This document shows, one piece after another, positions 1-7,952 of a DNA stretch of 64,000 bases. Source of the stretch: Limnohabitans sp. MMS-10A-178 (GTDB lineage: Bacteria; Pseudomonadota; Gammaproteobacteria; Burkholderiales; Burkholderiaceae_C); NCBI RefSeq assembly GCF_003063375.1, contig NZ_NERY01000002.1, positions 524,716 to 588,715 of the forward strand, given 5' to 3'. The first letter of the stretch is position 1, and every line of letters begins with the position of its first letter. Position numbers and translations under genes: made by a program. The notes beneath the pieces are model-generated. The model worked only from the letters and a program-made list of their open reading frames with translations, searched no databases and was not told the origin of the DNA.

Positions 1-743
1 GGCTTCAACAAGCAGAAGCTTCTGCAACCCGCAGTAAGCCCCGAGGTACGGCGTCCACCGGGCAAGCAAACGGTTCAATGACATCGCCATTGATGGCCAG
101 CCAAGGATCCCATTCAGCCTATGATCCAGAGGGCATGCCCTCGCCCTTTGAACCACCTAAAAGCCAGGCCTATCAAAAATCCTCGCGTGCTCGCCCCGAC
201 GGTAAAACTTGGCAGAAAGATTCCAATGGCAAATGGCGGCTGCTCAGCCGTACAGATGCTCTTCAAGCATCCGATCTAGGACCCAGAGTCCAGCCTGCAA
301 GCAGAGCAGACCATGCGGTCAGACTCATTCTCACCAACATGGCCCTGTGGGACGGTTTATCTGCTGAAGACCACTCATTGCTGTCCCATTTACCCGGCCA
401 GCATGGCGACATCATGCGGTGGGTTGAAAGTCAATTTCTGGATCATGGCCCTCTCGCTTGGGGAACTTTAAAAGCTGAATTGCAACATTTAAGTTTTTCC
501 AGCTTGGCTGACAAGCTCATGGAGTCCCATGCCCCTAGCCAACCAGAAGGACAAATCGAAATGGAGCCTGGGGAGGCCCACAAAGAACTGCGGCTACTTC
601 TTAACCTGATGCTCATTGACCAACTCAAAGAGTTGGAAACTGTCGCCCTGCAGAATGCTGAAAGTTTGCAAAGCCCAGAGGCTTTTCAAAAGTGGCGAGA
701 AATCCATCAGCGGCGTAGAACCCTCATGAACGCTCAAAATTAG
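1..743 (+). CDS. dnaG: DNA primase, C-terminal part (5' truncated by window edge)
   Basis: The frame is open from base 3 and ends at the TAG at 741-743, so only the last ~246 residues are present. DnaG makes RNA primers at the replication fork. The visible part is a low-complexity linker (about the first 95 residues, rich in S, P, K and Q) followed by an all-helical region ending in a charged helix with EIHQRRRTLM. This matches the DnaB-helicase-binding C-terminal domain of primase. None of the catalytic TOPRIM or zinc-binding domain is visible. The identification rests mainly on this C-terminal domain plus its position directly upstream of rpoD, the classic dnaG-rpoD macromolecular synthesis arrangement. 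An ATG at 78 is internal and not the real start. Confidence 0.8.
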   Translation, partial: LQQAEASATRSKPRGTASTGQANGSMTSPLMASQGSHSAYDPEGMPSPFEPPKSQAYQKSSRARPDGKTWQKDSNGKWRLLSRTDALQASDLGPRVQPASRADHAVRLILTNMALWDGLSAEDHSLLSHLPGQHGDIMRWVESQFLDHGPLAWGTLKAELQHLSFSSLADKLMESHAPSQPEGQIEMEPGEAHKELRLLLNLMLIDQLKELETVALQNAESLQSPEAFQKWREIHQRRRTLMNAQN

Positions 744-771
744 TTGTTTTTGAACCCTATTTCGGTATAAT
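744..771 (+). promoter_or_regulatory. sigma-70-type promoter for rpoD
   Basis: TTGTTT (744-749), a 16-base spacer and a perfect TATAAT (766-771) lie directly behind the dnaG stop codon. It would give rpoD a leader of about 235 nt. That leader contains a small inverted repeat, CACCTGA/TCAGGTG, at 921-936 but no other gene. It allows rpoD to be transcribed independently of dnaG. Confidence 0.65.
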
Positions 772-1015
772 CCACTTTTCCAAGCAAGAGCGACAGCAGC
801 ACCTCCGGACCCGGCCACCGCCACAGCGCACCTCCCTCCATGGGAAAGGCCCAACTACCGCAAGGACTGCATTCCAAATGTTCGCCCACACATCTTGCTT
901 ACAAGACCTTGCAATTTAGCCACCTGACCTCAGGTGCTTGTTTGCATTTCCTCTCGCGCCAGAAGTTTGTGGCGCAGCGTTTGTTTCCATTCAGTTTGAA
1001 GTATTGAGGTCCATC

Positions 1016-3727
1016 ATGCCCGCTCAAAAGCCGAAGAAGCCCGTTAAAACACAAGCCACGTCTGGCGCAAAAAAACCTGTTAAGCCTGTTGCAAAGCCAA
1101 CTGCCAAGCCTGCCAGCAAACCTGTGTCTAAGCAAGTTTCTAAATCAGCATCTAAAACAGCTCCAAAATTAGCTCAAAAACCGGCTTCAAAGCCAGTTTC
1201 CAAAGCAACAACCAAAACAAGTCCGGTGAAAGCCAAAGCTCCAGTCAAATCACCTGCCAAAACACCGGCCAAACCAACTGCCAAATCGCCCATCAAAGCC
1301 GCTCCTAAAGCAGTGGTCAAGACTGCCGCTAAACCAGTTGTCAAACCAGTTTCTAAATCAGTTGCCAAACCCGTAGCCAAGGCAGTCACACCGGCCAAGA
1401 AAGCCAGTTCAGTGCCTGCATCTAAAAAACCAATCGCCGTCAAAGCGCCTGCTAAATCTCCCATCAAGGTCGCAAAACCGGAAGCGCCAAAAGCTAACGT
1501 AAAAGCTAATGCGAAAGAAAACGTAAAAGGCAATCCTAAAGTCATTGCCAAAGCAAGCGACAAAAAGCCATCCAAGCAAGAAGACAAAACGCCTACAGAC
1601 GACAAAGCTGCAGCGGTCAAACCAGCCAAAACAAGTGCACCTGAATCAGATCTCAAACCATCTGGTGCCAAGCGTGGCCGTAAACCGAAAGCAGATGCGG
1701 CCCCCATTGAGGAAGATTTGAGCGACATCGAAGACGACTTGGTGGGTGAGCCTGTTGCCGAGTCAACAGAGAAGGTCAAACCCCTTCGCATGAAAATCAG
1801 CAAGGCCAAAGAGCGCGCCTTGATGAAAGAGTTTGGTTTGGACGAAACTGTTTTGTCTGAAGAGGACATGGCCAAGCGCCGTCAACGCCTCAAAGCGCTG
1901 ATCAAATTGGGCAAAACGCGTGGTTACCTCACCCACGGCGAAATCTCTGACCACTTGCCTGACAAGTTGGTCGACGCTGAAACCTTGGAAGTGGTAATTG
2001 CCACTCTCAATGATTTGGGTGTAGCGGTATATGAGCAAACGCCTGATGCTGAAACCCTGATCATTACTGACAACGCGCCCACAGGCTCTACAGAAGAAGA
2101 AGCCGAAGAAGCCGCTGAAGCTGCGCTGTCCACGGTTGACAGCGAATTTGGTCGCACCACTGATCCTGTTCGCATGTACATGCGCGAAATGGGCACCGTT
2201 GAATTGCTCACCCGTGAAGGTGAAATTGAAATCGCCAAGCGCATTGAAGGCGGCTTGATGGACATGATGACGGCCATCAGCGCCTCGCCTGCCACCATTG
2301 CTGAAATTCTGCGTCTTGCTGGCGAAATTCGCGAAGGCAAAGTGGTCATTTCCACGGTTGTCGATGGCTTCTCGAACATCAATGAGGCCGACGACTATGT
2401 GGCCGAAGAAGACTTCGACGAATTTGATGAGTCTGACGATGACGATGGCAAAGGTGGCTCCAAAGCACTCACCAAGAAGTTGGAAGAACTCAAAAATCAA
2501 GCCCTAGAGCGCTTTGATCGCATCACAGAACTCTTCGAAAAAGTTCACAAAATCTCTGCCAAAGAAGGCTGGGGCACTCCCGCTTACTTCAAGGCACAGA
2601 AGGAATTGTCCGAAGAATTGATGACCATCCGTTTCACGGCCAAGACCATTGAGAAGCTTTGCGACATGGTGCGAGGTCATGTTGACGATGTGCGCAAGAA
2701 GGAACGTGAACTGCGCCGCATCATCGTCGACAAATGCGGTTACCCCCAAGATCAGTTCATTGCTGAGTTCAGTGGCCGTGATAAAAACAACCAGCGCATT
2801 GCCTCTCATTTGCTTGATTTAAAGTGGATTGAAAAACAATCTGCCGCAGGCAAACCTTGGAGTGCGGTGATGGGTCGAAACATCCCGCCAGTCCAAGACT
2901 TGCAGCAGAAACTCACCGATTTGCAAACTCGCGTGGTGGTGCCTTTGGATGAACTCAAAGACATCAACAAGCGCATGAATGCAGGTGAGCGCGCTTCTCG
3001 CCATGCCAAAAAGGAAATGATCGAGGCCAACTTGCGTTTGGTCATTTCCATTGCCAAAAAATACACCAACCGCGGTTTGCAGTTCCTCGATTTGATTCAA
3101 GAAGGCAATATTGGTTTGATGAAGGCGGTCGATAAGTTTGAATACCGTCGTGGTTATAAGTTCTCCACTTATGCCACATGGTGGATTCGCCAAGCCATTA
3201 CTCGCTCTATTGCAGACCAGGCTCGCACCATCCGAATTCCGGTTCACATGATCGAAACGATCAACAAGATGAATCGTATTTCGCGCCAGCATTTGCAGGA
3301 ATTTGGCTTTGAGCCCGATGCCAGCATCTTGGCAGAAAAAATGGAAATTCCAGAAGACAAGATTCGCAAGATCATGAAGATTGCCAAAGAGCCAATCTCC
3401 ATGGAAACACCTATCGGTGACGACGATGACAGCCACTTGGGCGACTTCATTGAAGACAGCGCCAACACAGCGCCTATCGATGCAGCCATGCAAGCCGGTT
3501 TGCGCGATGTGGTCAAAGATATTTTGGACAGTCTCACACCGCGCGAAGCCAAAGTGCTGCGCATGCGTTTTGGCATTGAAATGTCAACCGACCACACCCT
3601 GGAAGAAGTGGGCAAGCAGTTTGATGTCACGCGTGAACGCATTCGCCAAATTGAAGCCAAAGCACTTCGCAAGTTGAAGCATCCTAGCCGTAGCGACAAG
3701 CTGCGCAGTTTCATCGACACGATGTAA
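1016..3727 (+). CDS. rpoD: RNA polymerase primary sigma factor RpoD with long Lys/Ala/Pro tail
   Basis: This is the primary sigma-70 factor, which recruits core RNA polymerase to housekeeping promoters. The ATG at 1016 is preferred over an in-frame one at 938 because TTGAGG stands at ribosome-binding distance before it; this gives 903 residues. Conserved parts in order: region 1.1 (~285-365), region 1.2 with [11 protein letters not shown] (~381), an acidic stretch in the non-conserved region (~458-478), region 2 with [20 protein letters not shown] (~671) and [17 protein letters not shown] (~718), and region 4 with [19 protein letters not shown] (~871). The first ~210 residues are a histone-H1-like run of K, A, P, S, T and V with repeated KPVxK and PAK units. 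It is followed by an AT-hook-like KRGRKPK at ~219-225. Lys-rich N-terminal extensions occur in burkholderial RpoD, but this one is long. Confidence 0.97.
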   Translation: MPAQKPKKPVKTQATSGAKKPVKPVAKPTAKPASKPVSKQVSKSASKTAPKLAQKPASKPVSKATTKTSPVKAKAPVKSPAKTPAKPTAKSPIKAAPKAVVKTAAKPVVKPVSKSVAKPVAKAVTPAKKASSVPASKKPIAVKAPAKSPIKVAKPEAPKANVKANAKENVKGNPKVIAKASDKKPSKQEDKTPTDDKAAAVKPAKTSAPESDLKPSGAKRGRKPKADAAPIEEDLSDIEDDLVGEPVAESTEKVKPLRMKISKAKERALMKEFGLDETVLSEEDMAKRRQRLKALIKLGKTRGYLTHGEISDHLPDKLVDAETLEVVIATLNDLGVAVYEQTPDAETLIITDNAPTGSTEEEAEEAAEAALSTVDSEFGRTTDPVRMYMREMGTVELLTREGEIEIAKRIEGGLMDMMTAISASPATIAEILRLAGEIREGKVVISTVVDGFSNINEADDYVAEEDFDEFDESDDDDGKGGSKALTKKLEELKNQALERFDRITELFEKVHKISAKEGWGTPAYFKAQKELSEELMTIRFTAKTIEKLCDMVRGHVDDVRKKERELRRIIVDKCGYPQDQFIAEFSGRDKNNQRIASHLLDLKWIEKQSAAGKPWSAVMGRNIPPVQDLQQKLTDLQTRVVVPLDELKDINKRMNAGERASRHAKKEMIEANLRLVISIAKKYTNRGLQFLDLIQEGNIGLMKAVDKFEYRRGYKFSTYATWWIRQAITRSIADQARTIRIPVHMIETINKMNRISRQHLQEFGFEPDASILAEKMEIPEDKIRKIMKIAKEPISMETPIGDDDDSHLGDFIEDSANTAPIDAAMQAGLRDVVKDILDSLTPREAKVLRMRFGIEMSTDHTLEEVGKQFDVTRERIRQIEAKALRKLKHPSRSDKLRSFIDTM

Positions 3728-3758
3728 ATTGACGGCTCAAGCCATCCAATATACAAAA

Positions 3759-3794
3759 GAACGAACGAAGGAACAATCAATCAATCGTTCGTTC
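3759..3794. repeat. 10-bp inverted repeat downstream of rpoD
   Basis: GAACGAACGA (3759-3768) and its exact complement TCGTTCGTTC (3785-3794) flank 16 bases. Each arm is itself a short tandem of GAAC/GTTC. There is no T-run directly behind it. It probably adds a first hairpin to the rpoD transcript end, just before the terminator at 3801-3839. Confidence 0.5.
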
Positions 3795-3800
3795 ATCCAT

Positions 3801-3839
3801 AAAAAAAGCCTTCTAGTTGTTTGACTAGAAGGTTTTTTT
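3801..3839 (+). terminator. Bidirectional rho-independent terminator
   Basis: A 9-bp perfect stem, CCTTCTAGT (3809-3817) and ACTAGAAGG (3824-3832), has a 6-base loop. Seven T follow on the plus strand, and seven A precede it (3801-3807), which gives a T-run on the minus strand. It ends both rpoD and the convergent gene at 3855-4310. Confidence 0.92.
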
Positions 3840-3854
3840 GTAAAGCGAGTCGAT

Positions 3855-4310
3855 TTATTCGCTGGCCATCACAATGGCTGCACTCATTGCCAACACACCG
3901 CCTGGCAAACTCAAGTTGGACTTTTCTTGCGCTTGCTCTGGGGTGACGGAGTCCAAGTTGACTGACAATTTTGGACGGCGTACATCAACCACTCTTGCCA
4001 AACCAACTTCACCCTTAATTTGCTTGGTGAACTCAGCGAGGGGGCCTTGAACTGTTCTCACAGAAACTTTGTGACCCACAGCATCTAGCAAGTGAACAAG
4101 TGCTTCCGTATTTTCACGGGTCCATTCTTGACGCCATTTGTTTTGGGCTGTTCGCGTGAGCCATCGCCCAGTATGGCGATTCAACCTGGGCGGACACCCA
4201 ATCAAAATCCAATTTGCTTCGGTAGCTTGTGACCCACTGGCTGGCAGCATTGGAACGATTTGTTGGAGTGCATATTGCTTGTCGTCGATGTAAACAATGA
4301 ATGTTTCCAT
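3855..4310 (-). CDS. Conserved hypothetical protein, 151 aa, downstream of terC
   Basis: I do not recognise a family. The start at 4310 is chosen because AAGGAG lies 8 bases before it; an upstream in-frame start would overlap the terC gene and lacks such a site. The protein starts METFIVYIDDKQYA and is soluble-looking, with a basic, Trp-containing middle (GRWLTRTAQNKWRQEW at ~50-70). The C-terminal ~30 residues are hydrophobic and Ala-rich (PGGVLAMSAAIVMASE). No signal peptide or obvious catalytic motif is seen. It lies 25 bases behind terC on the same strand and ends at the shared terminator, so the two are probably co-transcribed and both under the manganese riboswitch. Function unknown. 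Confidence 0.75.
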   Translation of the reverse strand: METFIVYIDDKQYALQQIVPMLPASGSQATEANWILIGCPPRLNRHTGRWLTRTAQNKWRQEWTRENTEALVHLLDAVGHKVSVRTVQGPLAEFTKQIKGEVGLARVVDVRRPKLSVNLDSVTPEQAQEKSNLSLPGGVLAMSAAIVMASE

Positions 4311-4335
4311 TTTCTTGTCTCCTTGTTCCAAAACT

Positions 4336-5043
4336 TCAAGCGGATGGCGTCTCAGGTGTCTCTTTCTCCTGACGTTTGCTCGTCCACCAGCCAAGTCCTA
4401 GAACACCGACTATGGCCACACTGTAAGTAGCGATGCGGGCTATGAGGTTAATCGTCTCACCACCGTCGAACACAGGGTCTAGCAACTTTTCGTTGATGAC
4501 CATCTGAGCAGCTGTGAAAGCCAACACGGCAGCACCCAATTGAATGATCACGGGAAATCTTTCTACCAAGCGCAAAACCAATTTGCTACCGAAAACAACA
4601 ATTGGAATGCTGATAAGCAGGCCAAGGACCACCAGCGTAAAGTCGCCATTGGCGGCTCCGGCTACGCCCAATACATTGTCGACACCCATCAGTGCGTCGG
4701 CCACAATGATTGTTTTCATGGCGCCCCAAAAAGTGGTGGCGCTAGGGCCTTCGTGTTCGCCATCCGAGGTGTCAGCGATGAGCTTGTAGGCAATCCAAAG
4801 CAGGCCAAGACCACCCACCAACATGAGACCTGGAATTTTAAGTAGCCAGACAACACCAACTGTCATGGCAGAGCGAACCACAATGGCACCCACAGTGCCC
4901 CAAATGATGGCTTTGTTTTGATGTTCTGGGGGGAGGTTACGCGCTGCCAGCGCGATCACAATGGCGTTGTCGCCAGCTAAAACCAAATCAATGAGAATGA
5001 TGGCCAGCAATGCTGACCACCACGGGGCTGAAAACAATTCCAT
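4336..5043 (-). CDS. TerC-family membrane protein, probable Mn2+ exporter
   Basis: This is an integral inner-membrane protein of 235 residues with about seven hydrophobic helices. Two inverted acidic signature segments of the TerC/Alx family are visible: DLVLAGDNAIVIALAARNLP (~19-38) and DALMGVDNVLGVAGAANGD (~113-131). The acidic residues inside these helices are the metal-binding positions in the family. TerC/Alx proteins export Mn2+, and here a yybP-ykoY manganese riboswitch lies in the leader (5110-5254), which supports that job over tellurite resistance. The start ATG at 5043 is preceded by GAAGG, which is exactly the sequence masked by the riboswitch switch helix. Confidence 0.88.
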   Translation of the reverse strand: MELFSAPWWSALLAIILIDLVLAGDNAIVIALAARNLPPEHQNKAIIWGTVGAIVVRSAMTVGVVWLLKIPGLMLVGGLGLLWIAYKLIADTSDGEHEGPSATTFWGAMKTIIVADALMGVDNVLGVAGAANGDFTLVVLGLLISIPIVVFGSKLVLRLVERFPVIIQLGAAVLAFTAAQMVINEKLLDPVFDGGETINLIARIATYSVAIVGVLGLGWWTSKRQEKETPETPSA

Positions 5044-5121
5044 GAAAGACCTTCAATAACGATCCGAACAAGCTGCCGCGTCAAAAAAAACGACAACGGC
5101 AACACGAGAGATCGAAGGTCT
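5044..5121 (-). promoter_or_regulatory. Riboswitch expression platform: anti-Shine-Dalgarno switch for terC
   Basis: On the minus-strand transcript, AGACCTTC (5121 to 5114) at the 3' end of the aptamer is exactly complementary over 8 bp to GAAGGTCT (5054 to 5047). The second sequence contains the terC ribosome-binding site. The same 3' aptamer segment also supplies one strand of P1. The two helices are therefore mutually exclusive: Mn-bound aptamer frees the binding site, unbound RNA hides it. A further hairpin (GUUGCCG with CGGCAGC, one G-U pair, around a U8 loop at 5083-5090) lies between the two segments and would bring them together. Confidence 0.75.
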
Positions 5122-5254
5122 TGCTTTGCTTGTTATGAATCAGTTATATGCCCAACAAACCGGAAGTAAAACTCCGTAATGACGATTTGTTGATCTCTTC
5201 GTGCGCCTGACGGCTGAACTGAGCACGAAGAAATTGAGCTACTCCCCAACGATC
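5110..5254 (-). ncRNA. yybP-ykoY manganese riboswitch
   Basis: On the minus strand the leader carries the hallmark GGGGAGUAGC (5' conserved loop; GGGGAG is at 5247-5242) and the 3' element GCAAGACCUU (5124-5115). Between them is a long hairpin, CUUCGUGC with GCACGAAG, and a conserved GCCGUCAG-like segment. P1 is formed by GAUCG (5254-5250) with CGAUC (5114-5110). These are the features of the yybP-ykoY Mn2+ aptamer known in front of E. coli alx and mntP. The downstream gene is terC, a typical partner. Confidence 0.9.
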
Positions 5255-5341
5255 ACAGAATTAGAATTCATGTGAGCTTTTATTTAAATTCGGCTTCAAT
5301 TTAGGCCTAGTTTTTTTAGGGGAATTAACAGAATTCGCAAC

Positions 5342-7387
5342 TCATCCCTTTTTGGCAACCAAAGTCAAAATGTCGTAGCTGGCAACCAATTCTTTGTCTT
5401 GGTTGGTCACTTCCACGTCCCAAGCTACAACCCCCTGCCCTTGCCCGTTGGCGTCTTTTTTGTTGCGGTCAATTTTACGTTTGCAAGTGAGGCGTACTTG
5501 AATACTGTCACCCAAGCCCACAGGCTTGACAAAACGCAGGGTGTCTAAGCCGTAGTTGGCCAAGACAGGCCCCGGTTCGGCCACCACAAACAAGCCTGCT
5601 GCATCAGACAAAACCAAATAGCCGTGGGCGATGCGTTTGCCAAATGCGGAAGCTTTGGCGGCTGCGTCGTCAAAGTGCATGTAGAACATATCGCCTGTGA
5701 GGTCGCCAAATGCTTTGACGTCTTCCTCACCAATGATCTTGGTGGCTGTCAGCAAGGATTCGCCAATTTGCAATTCTTCAAAGTAACGCTTGAAGGGATG
5801 CGTGCCAGTTTCAATTACTTTGGCACCGCGAGCGTATTCGCGCGTGATGGCCGTTAACATGGTGGGAGATCCTTGAACTGCAGCACGTTGCATCATGTGC
5901 GTCACTGCGCGAATACCCCCCAACTCTTCGCCACCACCGGCGCGACCAGGGCCTCCGTGCTTAAGGGATGGCAATGGTGAACCATGGCCCGTTGATTCTC
6001 CAGCAGACTCTCTGTCGAGCACGTGAAGACGGCCGTGGTTGGCCGCCAAACGAGGTACCACTTGCGCTGCCACGGCTGGCGTCTTGGTCATCAAAGAGCC
6101 TACCAAGCTGCCCTTTCCGCGCTTGGCCAAGGCCATGGCCTCCTCCATGCCGTCATAGGGCATGAGAGTGCTCACAGGTCCAAAGGCTTCAATGTCGTGA
6201 ATGCTGTCGGTGCTCATGGGCTTTTGGCACAGAAGCAAAGTCGGTTGGAAGAAAGCGCCATTGACCACGCCCTCGCCTACCAAATTGAAATGGGCGTCAC
6301 CGCCAAATACCATTTCAGCGCTTTGACGCAGCATGGCCACTCGCTCAGCAACGTCTGACTGCTGCGACTTAGAGGCCAAGGCGCCCATCTTCACGCCTTC
6401 TACAGAGGGGTCGCCCACCACCACTTTGGCTAGACGGGCTTTGATTTTTTCAGCTACAGCGTCCAAGTGTTTGCGCGGCACAATGGCGCGTCGAATGGCG
6501 GTGCATTTTTGCCCGGCTTTGACGGTCATTTCTCGCACTACTTCCTTGACGAACAAATCAAACTCTTCATCGTCAGGTGTGACGTCATCAGCCAAGATAG
6601 CGCAATTCAGAGAGTCGGCTTCGGCATTGAATGGAATGCTGTTGCGAACCACATTGGGATTCACCCGCAGCTTGGCAGCAGTGTCTGCAGAGCCGGTGAA
6701 AGTGACCACGTCGGCCACATCCAAGCGATCAAGCAAATCACCGGTGCTTCCAATGACCAACTGCAAAGCGCCCTTTGGCAAGATGCCAGATTGGTCGATC
6801 ATTCGAACCAAGGCCTCGGTCAGGTAGCTGGTGGCCGTAGCGGGCTTGCCGATGCAAGGCATACCAGCCAAGAAAGTAGGTGCAAATTTTTCCAACAAGC
6901 CCCAAACTGGAAAATTGAAGGCATTGATGTGAACTGCCACACCTCCTCGGGGAACCAAAATATGAGTTCCAGCGAAAGTATTTTTCTTACCCAGAGAGGC
7001 CACCGGCCCTTCGTGAATCAAATTGCCACTGGGCAATTCACTGGCGGCCATACCGGCATAGGCAAACAAAGTGCCCGTACCGCCCTCAATGTCGACCCAA
7101 GAGTCAACGCGCGTGGCGCCAGTGTGGGCGGAGATGGCATACAGCTCTTCTTTGCGTTCTACCAAATACTTGGCCAATGCCCTGAGCGCAGAGGCACGTT
7201 GCTGAAAGTCCAGAGCCAGCATGCCTTGTAAGCCCGTAGTGCGACCATATTGCAGAGCCTCCTCAAAATCTAGGCTTTCAGCGTGGGAGAAAGCGACTTC
7301 TTTGCCGTTGATGGCACTGTGAAGGGGTTGTGCGGCTTGCGATCCGATCCAACGGCCTGAGACAAAACTTTGGAGAATGGTTGTCAT
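5342..7387 (-). CDS. paaZ: PaaZ-type bifunctional aldehyde dehydrogenase / oxepin-CoA hydrolase
   Basis: The 681-residue length equals that of E. coli PaaZ. The start at 7387 has GAGGG 7 bases upstream. The N-terminal ~510 residues are an aldehyde dehydrogenase with catalytic Cys at 295 (GQKCTAIRR) and the general base Glu at 256 (FNAEADS). The C-terminal ~150 residues are a MaoC-type hot-dog hydratase with the GDLTGDMFYMHFD motif; D566 and H571 fit the catalytic dyad. PaaZ opens the oxepin-CoA ring in phenylacetate degradation and oxidises the resulting aldehyde. No paaABCDE epoxidase or paaFGHJK genes are near, so it may act on another ring-opened CoA substrate or the rest may lie elsewhere. 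Confidence 0.9.
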   Translation of the reverse strand: MTTILQSFVSGRWIGSQAAQPLHSAINGKEVAFSHAESLDFEEALQYGRTTGLQGMLALDFQQRASALRALAKYLVERKEELYAISAHTGATRVDSWVDIEGGTGTLFAYAGMAASELPSGNLIHEGPVASLGKKNTFAGTHILVPRGGVAVHINAFNFPVWGLLEKFAPTFLAGMPCIGKPATATSYLTEALVRMIDQSGILPKGALQLVIGSTGDLLDRLDVADVVTFTGSADTAAKLRVNPNVVRNSIPFNAEADSLNCAILADDVTPDDEEFDLFVKEVVREMTVKAGQKCTAIRRAIVPRKHLDAVAEKIKARLAKVVVGDPSVEGVKMGALASKSQQSDVAERVAMLRQSAEMVFGGDAHFNLVGEGVVNGAFFQPTLLLCQKPMSTDSIHDIEAFGPVSTLMPYDGMEEAMALAKRGKGSLVGSLMTKTPAVAAQVVPRLAANHGRLHVLDRESAGESTGHGSPLPSLKHGGPGRAGGGEELGGIRAVTHMMQRAAVQGSPTMLTAITREYARGAKVIETGTHPFKRYFEELQIGESLLTATKIIGEEDVKAFGDLTGDMFYMHFDDAAAKASAFGKRIAHGYLVLSDAAGLFVVAEPGPVLANYGLDTLRFVKPVGLGDSIQVRLTCKRKIDRNKKDANGQGQGVVAWDVEVTNQDKELVASYDILTLVAKKG

Positions 7388-7524
7388 GGGGGTGCCCTCA
7401 AGGAACTGCATTAATTACAAAAACAAGCAGTTTGGTTGTCAAAATCAATTAGCCGACCGCTTGGACTGGAAATATTATGCATGTTTTATCAATTCAAATC
7501 GGCCTATAGCATTACGGGTAAACC

Positions 7525-7543
7525 CTTGATTTGATCAATCAAG
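7525..7543. promoter_or_regulatory. Candidate operator in front of soxX
   Basis: A perfect 7-bp inverted repeat, CTTGATT (7525-7531) and AATCAAG (7537-7543), has a 5-base centre. It sits 14 bases before the soxX start codon, between the divergent paaZ and soxX genes. The geometry suits a dimeric repressor; the regulator is not identified. Confidence 0.4.
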
Positions 7544-7557
7544 CCACAATTCTCAAT

Positions 7558-7944
7558 ATGAAATTGCTTTATTCGAGCTTCATTTATGTATGCCTATTTG
7601 TATGGGGGCTAAGTTCAACAGCTTCAGCCGAACAGGCATCGCGTTCGCCCTGGGCCTATGAATACATGACCAACCCACAAAAAGGCAATTGCATTGCTTG
7701 TCACGACTTGCCCGGCCTATCTGGGCTCACAAGCAATTTTGGCCCCAACCTAAAGGGAGTGGGTGCCAAATGGAGCCGAGACGATTTGGTGCGCTGGGTG
7801 AGTGATGCCAGAACCATCAAGCCCGACACGCTCATGCCACCTTATGGCAACCATCAAGGTTTGGTGAAAGTCAATCCCACACGCAAAGTTTTAACGGCAG
7901 AAGAAATCAAACACGTGGTTGATTTGCTGCAAACATGGCGATAG
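7558..7944 (+). CDS. soxX: SoxX, monohaem c-type cytochrome subunit of SoxXA
   Basis: A periplasmic partner of SoxA in thiosulfate oxidation, 128 residues from the ATG at 7558. A TTG at 7531 is also in frame but would put a charged stretch before the signal. Residues 1-~24 form a Sec signal peptide (MKLLYSS..., cleavage near TASAEQ). The single haem site is CIACH at 45-49, and Met93 in TLMPPYG is the expected distal haem ligand. FGPNLKGVG after the haem site is typical of SoxX. It is followed after 8 bases by soxA. No clear Shine-Dalgarno sequence is seen. Confidence 0.88.
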   Translation: MKLLYSSFIYVCLFVWGLSSTASAEQASRSPWAYEYMTNPQKGNCIACHDLPGLSGLTSNFGPNLKGVGAKWSRDDLVRWVSDARTIKPDTLMPPYGNHQGLVKVNPTRKVLTAEEIKHVVDLLQTWR

Positions 7945-7952
7945 ATCACTGA

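Noticed and set aside
744..1015. tRNA or small RNA gene before rpoD
   Set aside because: No cloverleaf or GTTCGA-type T-loop can be found; the stretch is best read as promoter and leader.
1174..1875. 233-aa open frame on the minus strand inside rpoD
   Set aside because: It is the antisense of the repetitive Lys/Ala/Pro tail; its Thr/Gly/Leu-rich repeats only mirror the rpoD codons and it has no ribosome-binding site.
6467..7231. 254-aa plus-strand open frame opposite paaZ
   Set aside because: It lies wholly within paaZ, which has intact catalytic residues; the composition is that of an antisense shadow.
5342..7387. Benzoyl-CoA (box) pathway semialdehyde dehydrogenase
   Set aside because: The C-terminal MaoC hydratase domain and exact PaaZ length are not features of the box enzyme.
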